A DNA stretch of 64,000 nucleotides from Balneolaceae bacterium (lineage in GTDB: Bacteria; Bacteroidota; Rhodothermia; Balneolales; Balneolaceae): NCBI GenBank assembly GCA_017795005.1, contig CP051242.1, positions 3,683,072 to 3,747,071 of the forward strand, in the 5' to 3' direction. Both the position numbers and the translations under genes were made by a program. Positions 44,886 to 52,898 of this stretch are shown one piece after another (the stretch's first letter is position 1; the number at the start of each line of letters is the position of its first letter). The notes under the pieces were generated by a model. The model saw only the letters and a program-made list of their open reading frames with translations, was not told where the DNA came from and did not search any database.

Positions 44886-46286
44886 GTGAAACTTAATACC
44901 ACACAGCGAATTGGTTTACTGGCAGGAGTCTTTGGTTTGATTGTCCCCTTTTTTCTGAACATTGCAGGACTTTCGGAAGCGGGACATGTCGCACTCGGAA
45001 TTTTCTTCCTTGCAGCCGCCTTCTGGATGTTTGAACCTTTTCCAATCTACGCTACTTCGGTATTAGTGATATTTCTTCAGGTTCTATTGCTTAGTAAAGA
45101 AGGATTGATCTTCACTAGCTCGGACTCTTCTTACTCACCTGACAGCTACACTGCATTTATCGGAACGCTTGCCAACCCCATTATTATCCTGTTTCTAGGT
45201 GGTTTTGTTCTGGCAGAAGCAGCCGTAAAATATAATCTCGATAAAAACTTAACAAGGATTCTTCTGAAGCCATTTGGTTCAAAACCCAAATTCATCCTGC
45301 TCGGTTTAATGGTTGTTACAGGAATACTTTCAGCATTTATGAGTAATACTGCCACTACCGCCATGATGATGACTGTGATTCTCCCGATAGTCGCCAGGCT
45401 GGAAAACAATGATCCGCTTAAAATTGGTCTCGCGCTGTCCATTCCTTTCGCAGCAAACATTGGTGGAATTGCAACACCCATTGGAACACCACCAAATGCA
45501 GTGGTAATTGGCGCGCTTTCTCAACAGGGCATTAATATTCCTTTCGGAGAATGGATGATATTGGCGACGCCTTTGGTATTGGTTGCTCTTTTTTTTGTAT
45601 GGATACTGCTTCTTGGAATGTTCAAACCCAAAACAGACTCCGTGCAAATTGACATGAGTGGTTCATTCAATACCACAAAAAACGCCTGGTTGTTATATAT
45701 CGCGTTTGGTCTCACTGTACTATTCTGGATCACCGAAAGTTTTCATGGCATTAAAAGCGCAATTATCGCCTTGATTCCGGTTGTGTTTTTAACGCTTACC
45801 GGAGTGGTTACCAAAGAAGACATACGCAAACTTCCATGGGAAGTACTATGGTTAGTTGCCGGTGGAATTTCGTTGGGGATTTCTATGAAAAGCACCGGAC
45901 TTGCCGAGTGGATTGTGGGCAGTATAGAATGGAACACTTTCGGATCAATTACTTTGCTAGTTGTATTTAGCGGAGTGGCAATTTTGATGTCGAATTTTCT
46001 ATCCAATACAGTCACAGCAACTTTACTAATTCCATTGGCAGTCAGTCTTGCTACTTCAGGCGTTGCTGGTGAAGGATTTAACCTGATTATTGTTAGTTTG
46101 GTAATTGGTATGAGCGCAAGCATGGCCATGATGCTGCCCATTTCAACACCGCCAAATGCAATAGCGATGAGTACCGGAGCCATCGAAACTAAACAAATGG
46201 CTAAAGCCGGAATTTCTGTTGGAATCTTCGGACTGGTGTTAGTTATACTTTATGCCATTTTCTATTGGCCATTATTTTTAAACTGA
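44886..46286 (+). CDS. SLC13/DASS family sodium-coupled anion symporter
   Basis: A 466-residue transporter with about 11 predicted helices. Two SNT motifs (SNTATT near residue 155 and SNTVTA near 376), each followed by a PIGTPPNA- or PISTPPNA-type segment, are the hallmark of the DASS family that moves dicarboxylates, citrate or sulphate with sodium. The start is GTG at 44886. It sits between a porin and a receiver/kinase pair, all on one strand with short gaps. Confidence 0.9.
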   Translation: MKLNTTQRIGLLAGVFGLIVPFFLNIAGLSEAGHVALGIFFLAAAFWMFEPFPIYATSVLVIFLQVLLLSKEGLIFTSSDSSYSPDSYTAFIGTLANPIIILFLGGFVLAEAAVKYNLDKNLTRILLKPFGSKPKFILLGLMVVTGILSAFMSNTATTAMMMTVILPIVARLENNDPLKIGLALSIPFAANIGGIATPIGTPPNAVVIGALSQQGINIPFGEWMILATPLVLVALFFVWILLLGMFKPKTDSVQIDMSGSFNTTKNAWLLYIAFGLTVLFWITESFHGIKSAIIALIPVVFLTLTGVVTKEDIRKLPWEVLWLVAGGISLGISMKSTGLAEWIVGSIEWNTFGSITLLVVFSGVAILMSNFLSNTVTATLLIPLAVSLATSGVAGEGFNLIIVSLVIGMSASMAMMLPISTPPNAIAMSTGAIETKQMAKAGISVGIFGLVLVILYAIFYWPLFLN

Positions 46287-46295
46287 GAGGAAACC

Positions 46296-46793
46296 ATGGA
46301 TCATCAAATTTACATACTGGTTATTGAAGATGAACTCGAGGTGATGGACGCACTCGTCAAAGATCTCGAGGAATTTGAACAAAAATTCCCGGTAGAATCT
46401 GCCAATAATGCCGAAGAAGCTGAACAAGTCGTTCAAGGTATTGCTAATTCGGGAGATGAAGTAGGGTTGATTCTTTGTGATCACGTACTTCCCGGAAAGA
46501 ATGGCGTTGATTTCCTCATAAGCATGGAATCCAATCAACTATTTACCGATTCCAGAAAAGTACTGGTTACAGGTCAGGCCGGATTGGAAGACACCATCGA
46601 AGCCATTAACAAAGCCCACCTTGATCACTATATCGCCAAGCCCTGGAAAAAAGAGGGTTTCCAAAAAGTAGTAGTCGATCAACTCACCAGTTTTGTAATT
46701 AAGAAAGGATACAACCCACTTGAATTTATGAGTGTACTTAATAGTATTCGCCTCGCAGAGGCTCTGCGTGGAAGTCAACTTACCGATCACTAA
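46296..46793 (+). CDS. Stand-alone receiver-domain response regulator
   Basis: A 165-residue protein with a receiver domain: acidic pair EDE near residues 11-13, the phosphoacceptor Asp62 in LCDHVLPGKNG and Lys115 in YIAKPW. There is no DNA-binding domain; the last 45 residues form a helical extension. It lies 9 bases after the SLC13 gene and 2 bases before the kinase gene, so it is probably the kinase's partner and may act by protein-protein contact. Confidence 0.85.
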   Translation: MDHQIYILVIEDELEVMDALVKDLEEFEQKFPVESANNAEEAEQVVQGIANSGDEVGLILCDHVLPGKNGVDFLISMESNQLFTDSRKVLVTGQAGLEDTIEAINKAHLDHYIAKPWKKEGFQKVVVDQLTSFVIKKGYNPLEFMSVLNSIRLAEALRGSQLTDH

Positions 46794-46795
46794 GC

Positions 46796-48217
46796 ATGGA
46801 ACGTGGATTTCTAAATAACCGGGAAACGATTCTTAGTTTCATTAAGAGAGCGATTTCTGAATCCGAGGAATTGCAGACTATGGTGGTTCCGTTTTCGAGA
46901 GGTGATATTCTGTTTAAACAAGGCGACAGTCTGAAATACCTGTACCTGTTATTAAAAGGATCTGTCGGACTGAATCGCCGGAATGAGGATGGATATTCAC
47001 TCGATTTACTGAAACTGGAGCCTGGTCATTTTGTTGGAATCATGGCTTTCTCAACAGGAAAAGATTCCCTGACCACAGGTAAAGCATTGGAGGATTCAGA
47101 GGCGCTTAAAATTAGTCAAACCGAATTGGAGACTTACCTCAATGATCATCCTCGTTTGAGGCATCCGCTCCAGCAATTAATGATGAGTAACATGGCTGAC
47201 CGGTTTATGAAGAACCTTCAACTGGAATCGAAAATGCATCAGCTTAACGAAAAATTGGAAGAAGAAGGTGAGCAGCTTAAGGAGGCTTATAAACAGCTGG
47301 AAGAATCTCATCAAAAACTGGTACACCAGGAAAAAATGGCTACGCTTGGGGAATTGGTCGCAGGCTTTGCTCATGAAGTTAATAACCCGGCTTCCGCATT
47401 GTTGCGATCTTCAGAATCTTTGATTACTAATTTTGAAAAGCTTTCTGATAATGATTCTCTTTCCGGTATGTTCACGATCGGATTAAAATCAGCACCAATG
47501 AGTAGTGTCGACATCAGAGAACGGATGATTTCAGCTCAAAAGCGATTTCCATGGGTTAGTGAAAGATCTTTAATTCGAAAAATAGCCCAGATGCCAGATA
47601 GTGCGCATGTTCTCATCGAGTCAACCCGAAAGAAAGTTCCAATTGAGAAAATGGTGCAGCAATTTGAAGCTGGTAAATTCATCCATAATATCCAGGTGGC
47701 CAGCGAGCGTATTGCAAACCTCGTTAAAAGTCTGAAAAGTTACAGCCGTCAGGATAATAATGAGGCGGAGCTTATTGATGTTCGGAATGGGATCAATGAC
47801 ACTATATTAGTACTTAGTAATCGGCTGAAGTATTTGGATGTTCACTTAGAATTACTGGACATTCCCAAAACGAAAGGACATTTGGGAGAACTCAATCAGG
47901 TTTGGACCAATATTATTGTTAACGCTTGTGATGTGCTTCCAAATGGTGGAATGCTTGTCATCAAAACAAAAGCAGAGGGAGAACATAAAATCATTATAGA
48001 AATTTCAGATAATGGACCTGGAATTCCTGAAGAGCTTATCGATCGTATTTTTGAGCCCAATTTTACAACAAAAAATCAGGGTGCTAAATTTGGATTGGGA
48101 TTAGGACTAGCTATTTCTAATGAGATTGTACGTCAGCATGGAGGGTTTATCCGAGCCTCTAACAAAAAAGAAGGTGGTGCAAAGTTTGAAATAATCTTGC
48201 CGGTTAAACTAACATAA
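46796..48217 (+). CDS. Cytoplasmic histidine kinase with cNMP-binding-like sensor domain
   Basis: A 473-residue soluble protein: a cyclic-nucleotide-binding/Crp-like domain (about residues 25-130), a coiled coil (140-180), the H box with AGFAHEVNNPASAL (His193), an unusual insert of about 80-100 residues (215-300) and then a HATPase domain with NIIVNACDVLPNGG, DNGPGIP and GLGLGLAIS. It is not membrane-bound. The regulator gene before it is the likely partner, and the linked SLC13 transporter the likely target of control. Confidence 0.85.
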   Translation: MERGFLNNRETILSFIKRAISESEELQTMVVPFSRGDILFKQGDSLKYLYLLLKGSVGLNRRNEDGYSLDLLKLEPGHFVGIMAFSTGKDSLTTGKALEDSEALKISQTELETYLNDHPRLRHPLQQLMMSNMADRFMKNLQLESKMHQLNEKLEEEGEQLKEAYKQLEESHQKLVHQEKMATLGELVAGFAHEVNNPASALLRSSESLITNFEKLSDNDSLSGMFTIGLKSAPMSSVDIRERMISAQKRFPWVSERSLIRKIAQMPDSAHVLIESTRKKVPIEKMVQQFEAGKFIHNIQVASERIANLVKSLKSYSRQDNNEAELIDVRNGINDTILVLSNRLKYLDVHLELLDIPKTKGHLGELNQVWTNIIVNACDVLPNGGMLVIKTKAEGEHKIIIEISDNGPGIPEELIDRIFEPNFTTKNQGAKFGLGLGLAISNEIVRQHGGFIRASNKKEGGAKFEIILPVKLT

Positions 48218-48301
48218 GAGGTAAAATGTAGATTTTTCGAATAGTTTTACACTTTTCATTCATTTTGCTAATTATTTATACAAATTAATACATAATTTTG
48301 A

Positions 48302-48760
48302 ATGATGTTTTACGGTTCAAAATACCGCTCCTTTATTTCTCTTTTCTGTACAGCAGTACTGGTATGGAATATCTTTGGCTGGACTGCCTTAAAAATAGTT
48401 CAGGAGCATTTCCATGAAGAGCACAGTTATTGTACGATGAGCTATTGTACGTGCCTTGTTGAGGATGGAGAAAAAATTTGTACATGTCATCATCATGAGA
48501 TGAATGCAATGAAACACTCAGAAAAGATGACCAAGAAAAGTGACGATCATTCACTGAATAATAGAAACTTTTGTCATTATGAAGTCCCTCATTCTGCATC
48601 TAAAGAAGCTTTAGTAGTCGCATCTTTTTCTGAAATAAAAGCCTCCATGTTAAAAGGTTTTAAATACCCTTCGGACCATACTTTACAAAAAAGTATTTTT
48701 TTAAAAGAAGCACCTCAAGTAGGCTTCTCTCCCGCCCTTCTACGCCCTCCCCAGGTATAG
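48302..48760 (+). CDS. Small exported His/Cys-rich protein of the second copper locus
   Basis: A 152-residue protein with an N-terminal hydrophobic segment (about residues 10-30), then a dense metal-ligand stretch (HFHEEHSYC, SYCTC, CTCHHHEMNAMKH) and a C-terminus ending in RPPQV. Its layout parallels the 27.7 kb protein: both are small, exported and end in PP-containing tails. A TAATTTTG element (48293-48300) lies immediately before the first ATG, so the mRNA may be leaderless. No family is recognised with certainty. Confidence 0.6.
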   Translation: MMFYGSKYRSFISLFCTAVLVWNIFGWTALKIVQEHFHEEHSYCTMSYCTCLVEDGEKICTCHHHEMNAMKHSEKMTKKSDDHSLNNRNFCHYEVPHSASKEALVVASFSEIKASMLKGFKYPSDHTLQKSIFLKEAPQVGFSPALLRPPQV

Positions 48761-48813
48761 TTTTCTTTCCCTCGGATTTATAAAAGAAAACCTAATACCT
48801 AATTCATAAAACT

Positions 48814-49620
48814 ATGTATAAGAATTCTATACTTAAAAAATTTTCAATTGTAATACTATTAGTTGTTGCTGCCATTTCATGCGACAGCTCAAATACTAAC
48901 ACTCCTGAACTTGAGGCGTCTTTACTCTCTACCGCCTCTATTGATGGATACACTGTCGAACTTTTTTCAGAAAACAACCTACGTTCCGGTTACAATAACT
49001 TGTACTGGAAAGTCTCAAAGGATGGAGAGGTCATAGAATTGGACTCCTTTTCTGCGATGCCGATTATGCACATGACACAAATGAGCCATTCCTGTCCTTA
49101 CACTTCCCCCGAAATGATGTCGGACTTTACAGACTATTATCAAAGTTCTGCTAATTTCATTATGCCTTCCGGAGAAATGGGATATTGGGAAGTTCAGCTT
49201 GAGTTCACAACGAAATCTAATGAAGCTATTTCAGGTGAAATAGATATCGAAGTAGAACCTTCATGGATGATTACGAGCGCACAAAGTAGCAATGGTAACG
49301 TATACTTTATCAGTTGGTATGCTCCTGAAACGCCTAAAACGGGAAATCAGGATTTAGCTTTTATGGTACACAAACGTGAATCAATGATGTCTTTCCCTGC
49401 TGTTTCCGATGCAGAACTTGAAGTATATCCTTACATGGATATGGGTGGCGGAGAAGGTCACTCAACCCCTTTCGAAACTCCTGCTGCAACTGGAGCGGGA
49501 ATGTATGAAGGCTCAATTAATTACAGCATGAGTGGAACCTGGACTACAACAGTTACAGTAATGACTGAAGCTGATACCAGTTCAGCGGTTACTTTTGAAT
49601 ATAGCGTAAGAGCTCAATAA
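48814..49620 (+). CDS. Lipoprotein with YtkA-like domain, copper-linked
   Basis: A 268-residue protein with lipobox AISC (Cys23). The mature part has a beta-sandwich resembling the YtkA-like family, with a Met/His-rich ligand stretch MPIMHMTQMSHSCPYTSPEMM near residues 84-104 and a second motif HSTPFETPAA. These ligands fit Cu(I) capture. The gene precedes the OprC-like receptor gene on the same strand by 47 bases and probably passes metal to or from it. Confidence 0.7.
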   Translation: MYKNSILKKFSIVILLVVAAISCDSSNTNTPELEASLLSTASIDGYTVELFSENNLRSGYNNLYWKVSKDGEVIELDSFSAMPIMHMTQMSHSCPYTSPEMMSDFTDYYQSSANFIMPSGEMGYWEVQLEFTTKSNEAISGEIDIEVEPSWMITSAQSSNGNVYFISWYAPETPKTGNQDLAFMVHKRESMMSFPAVSDAELEVYPYMDMGGGEGHSTPFETPAATGAGMYEGSINYSMSGTWTTTVTVMTEADTSSAVTFEYSVRAQ

Positions 49621-49667
49621 CTTTTATAAGGATTCCGTCTTTTGGCGGAATCCATTGATTAATAATC

Positions 49668-51866
49668 ATGAAGTTTTTAAAACTATTCCTGTTATTTGGA
49701 ATTGGTCTTCACGCCATTTCATTTTCGCAGACTCATACTCTTTATGTGTATGATGCAAAGAAAAAAACGCCTCTTGAAAATGCCCACATCATGCATAAGC
49801 AAAAAATGATTGGTTATACGAAGGCAGATGGCTCTGTGGAAATCAATCACGAGATAGAAGAAGTAATGATTCATTTACTCGGGTATCTCGAAACTACCTT
49901 CAGCATTTCTCAATCAGCAGACACTGCTTTTGTAGTGCCTTCTGTTTATCAGATGGATGATGATATTGTTGTTTATGCACATGGTAATCAGCCGGACATC
50001 AATAATTATAAAAACAGCTCTGCCCATCTTACTCTTGACCAGATGCTCGATAATGTTGATGGCGTTTCGATGATTCAGCGAGGCGCTTTTGCCTGGGAAC
50101 CTATGATTAGGGGGCAGGATGATCAACGAATTAACCTGATGATTGATGGTATGCAGGTTTTTAAAGCCTGTGTAGATAAAATGGATCCTGTTACTTCTTA
50201 TGTTGAAAGTGATAACCTTTCCAAGCTCATAATTGACAAAAGTGGATCGGGAGTTGCTGAAAATGGAAATGGTAACTCCACTATTAATCTGATTACAAAA
50301 AAACCGGATTTCGAATCCTTCAAGTTAAATGTAAGTACAGGTGTACGATACCCGGATTTTTATCGGGTTATTTCCACGACTTCAGAAGTCTCATCAGAAC
50401 AACATTCTTTCCGCTTTTCGGGAAGTATTAAACAAGCGGATGATTTTGTTGCAGGAGGCGACTCAAACATTAGTAACTCTGGTTTTGGTAAAGTGAATCT
50501 AAATCTTGCCTACCGCTATAGAGCCGGTTCAGGAAATACGCTTGATATCAGTTACATTTTTGACGATGCCCGTGATGTAGGATATCCCGCCCTTCTAATG
50601 GATGCTACCCGCGCGCTTGCCAACATGCTCCGTGTTCAGTATAACTGGAATGAACCGGGAACTAATGTTTCAAATACTTCACTGCTTATTTATGCCAACA
50701 CCATTGATCATGAAATGGATGATTACGAACGTGATGTAGCTAACCGTGCTGTCATGAGAAATATGTATATGCCTATGGCGGGAATCACCAAAACAGCGGG
50801 TGCCAAACTAAGCAGAAATCTTTCAATTGCTGAACAGCCCGTTTCTCTGTTTGTTGATGGATACATCTCGAAAGCATTTGGCGATATGATGATGATAAGC
50901 CTATTTGATATCGAAGATATGTATATCACTAATCTCGGAGATATTTATACCGGCAGTACGCGGGTTGGAGCGAAAACAAACTTCTTGTTTTCCGAAAATG
51001 TATTGTTAAAGCTAGAGGAAAGCCTCGAGTTTAATCGGGTAGAGCTGACTGACAAATCGTCTAAATCTTTTTTTGAAGGTTCTTATGGTAAAGAAGTTCA
51101 ACCAAGAGCACGGTTCCTGTTTTCAAGTTCTGCACACTTAACATGGCTTCTAAATGATCGGTTAAGTCTAAGTACGAAGGGAATCTTTTCCCAGCGTCAG
51201 GCTAATTATATAGAACTATATGGTCATTACATCTATAATTACGTAGATGGGTTTTTCTATGATGGAAATCCATTTTTAAAACCTGAAACGACCTTAAATT
51301 CTGAAATTAATGCCCAGTATCAAATTGCAGAAAATGCTTTTTCTGTTTCGGCATACTACAAGCAAATCTACAATTATATTTCCGGCATGATAGATGAAGA
51401 TATTTCTAATCAATTCTATCAGTTTAAGCGCTATGACAATGTTGGCGATGCATATCTAACCGGCTTTGAGGTGCGATGGCTAAGTAACTGGACTCGTTCT
51501 CTTACCACCGACATTCGTACTGCATATACGTATGCCCAGAATAAAACATTGGATGAACCTTTACCTTTAATTCCACCCGTGCATGGATCATTTCTCACTT
51601 CCTATTCTGCAAATACGTTTTCTGTTTCAACTACTTTAGAATGGGCTGCTCAACAGCAGCGTATTGCTGAACAGACTAGCATTGAAGACCAAACTTCTGG
51701 TTTTGCCATTCTTAACTTTGAAGCGGGCAAAACCTGGGGAAATAAGCTGGAAACCCGATTAACTATTAATAATATTCTTGATCAATATTATAATCAACAC
51801 ACCAGTATTGGGAACATTCCGGAAAGTGGTAGAAGTTTCATGATCACATTAAGCTACTCTCTATAG
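49668..51866 (+). CDS. TonB-dependent receptor of the OprC/NosA copper type
   Basis: A 732-residue receptor: signal peptide ending at SFSQ (about residue 20), an N-terminal carboxypeptidase-like region, the plug with MIRGQDDQRINLMIDGMQ near 145-162, and a barrel ending in FMITLSYSL. Directly after the plug sequence, ACVDKMDPVTSYVE (about residue 167) places Cys and Met in the CxxxM spacing of the copper-binding plug of Pseudomonas OprC, within the NosA/OprC family's CxxxMDP motif. It probably imports copper. It ends in an intrinsic terminator. Confidence 0.85.
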   Translation: MKFLKLFLLFGIGLHAISFSQTHTLYVYDAKKKTPLENAHIMHKQKMIGYTKADGSVEINHEIEEVMIHLLGYLETTFSISQSADTAFVVPSVYQMDDDIVVYAHGNQPDINNYKNSSAHLTLDQMLDNVDGVSMIQRGAFAWEPMIRGQDDQRINLMIDGMQVFKACVDKMDPVTSYVESDNLSKLIIDKSGSGVAENGNGNSTINLITKKPDFESFKLNVSTGVRYPDFYRVISTTSEVSSEQHSFRFSGSIKQADDFVAGGDSNISNSGFGKVNLNLAYRYRAGSGNTLDISYIFDDARDVGYPALLMDATRALANMLRVQYNWNEPGTNVSNTSLLIYANTIDHEMDDYERDVANRAVMRNMYMPMAGITKTAGAKLSRNLSIAEQPVSLFVDGYISKAFGDMMMISLFDIEDMYITNLGDIYTGSTRVGAKTNFLFSENVLLKLEESLEFNRVELTDKSSKSFFEGSYGKEVQPRARFLFSSSAHLTWLLNDRLSLSTKGIFSQRQANYIELYGHYIYNYVDGFFYDGNPFLKPETTLNSEINAQYQIAENAFSVSAYYKQIYNYISGMIDEDISNQFYQFKRYDNVGDAYLTGFEVRWLSNWTRSLTTDIRTAYTYAQNKTLDEPLPLIPPVHGSFLTSYSANTFSVSTTLEWAAQQQRIAEQTSIEDQTSGFAILNFEAGKTWGNKLETRLTINNILDQYYNQHTSIGNIPESGRSFMITLSYSL

Positions 51867-51887
51867 CATTTTTATAACTAAGCTTCC

Positions 51888-51930
51888 AAACCCGATGCCG
51901 TCTTCAAAAAAATGCATCGGGTTTTATTTT
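51888..51930 (+). terminator. Intrinsic terminator after the copper receptor gene
   Basis: AACCCGATGC and GCATCGGGTT pair perfectly around a 15-base loop, followed by TTATTTT, about 20 bases after the receptor stop. Confidence 0.8.
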
Positions 51931-51962
51931 GTTTGATGAAAAATTATTCGAGATAATCAGAC

Positions 51963-52523
51963 ATGAAATGCTTAATTCTACTTTCTCTCATTTTAATTGG
52001 AGTACCTGCTTTTGCTCAGACTTCTTTGGGAATGGAAATGCAAGCCTATCCCGCTGGTATTGTTCCTGGCATTCGGTTTGATTTAGGAATTTCGGATCAA
52101 CTGAATCTTACCTCAAGGATTGGCTATAATTTCACAGATCGCCGCAATTGGGGTGAGCATGATAATGAGGAAGGTGCTGGACCAGGATTTGGTTTAGGAT
52201 TGGAGCGAACAGGTTTCTTAGCCCAAAACCTTTCCCTTCATGCACGAACCGATCTCTGGTTTATGGACATTGACTGGAGCGATCCGTACAGCGGTCCGAT
52301 TCTTTGTGGGGCTTTACCCTGCCCTGATGAAATCGGAAAAACAAGCATTGTTATCCTTCAGCCTACCATTGGAATTGGATATTCTATTCCCTTTTCAAAC
52401 CGATACTTTGTTAAACCTTCACTTTCCTTTGGCTATGAAATCAATATAAAAACAGAAGGTGAAGAGGTGGGTCAGGGGGCGATTTTATTGGTTGGGTTTC
52501 AACTCAGTAAGTCTTTTAAGTAA
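51963..52523 (+). CDS. Outer-membrane beta-barrel protein
   Basis: A 186-residue protein with a signal peptide ending at AFAQ (about residue 19). The mature sequence alternates strands with Gly/aromatic residues (GIRFDLGISDQLNLTSRIGYNF at the start, then IGIGYSIPF and LSFGYEI) as in small eight-stranded barrels, ending in FQLSKSFK. No specific family is recognised. The 375 bases after it hold a palindrome and a broken DUF4926 gene. Confidence 0.65.
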   Translation: MKCLILLSLILIGVPAFAQTSLGMEMQAYPAGIVPGIRFDLGISDQLNLTSRIGYNFTDRRNWGEHDNEEGAGPGFGLGLERTGFLAQNLSLHARTDLWFMDIDWSDPYSGPILCGALPCPDEIGKTSIVILQPTIGIGYSIPFSNRYFVKPSLSFGYEINIKTEGEEVGQGAILLVGFQLSKSFK

Positions 52524-52604
52524 CCTTTCTCATTCACGAGCGGAGCGACGTGATCTCCGAATTATCGGGTGATTTTGGAGATTGCTCAAAGCTTTATCTA
52601 GCTC

Positions 52605-52648
52605 CGATGCTCTGCGTTGGAGCGGTATAGTTACGAAGCAGAGCATCG
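52605..52648. repeat. Palindrome in the gap after the barrel protein
   Basis: CGATGCTCTGC (52605-52615) and GCAGAGCATCG (52638-52648) are perfectly complementary with a 22-base loop. It lies between the barrel gene and the convergent broken DUF4926 gene, and may act as a terminator or be a dispersed repeat. Confidence 0.45.
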
Positions 52649-52678
52649 TAACCAGGTAAAATAGCTGTAAATAAGAGA

Positions 52679-52887
52679 TTATGATTTTTCAAACAACTTG
52701 ACCTGATTTGGTTCAAAAGTTCCCAGCCATTTTGTTTGGCCATCTTTTAAAACACATTCTACTTCATATGCTAATCTAGGGTTATCAAATACTATCAACA
52801 CTGTTCCCTTATCACCCAGTTCAGCTTCAGGAACATCTTCATTTAGTTTTATTACTTCGACTAAATCATGTTCTTCAATTTTTCCAT
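52679..52887 (-). pseudogene. DUF4926-like gene with an N-terminal frameshift
   Basis: The minus strand encodes a DUF4926-type domain: EEHDLVEVIKLNEDVPEAEL, then GDKGTVLIVF, YEVECVLKDGQTKWLGTF and a TAA at 52679. Its frame has no start codon. The ATG at 52887 begins ATGGAAAAATT, with five A; one extra A would restore the frame (M E K I E E H D). The gene follows the recQ stop by about 12 bases. Either a recent one-base deletion in the A tract or a sequencing error explains it. Confidence 0.6.
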
Positions 52888-52898
52888 ATCAAGAGCTA

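Noticed and set aside
45330..46183. Several long antisense frames opposite the SLC13 transporter gene
   Set aside because: They arise from the biased codon usage of a membrane protein gene and show no domain or start signal.
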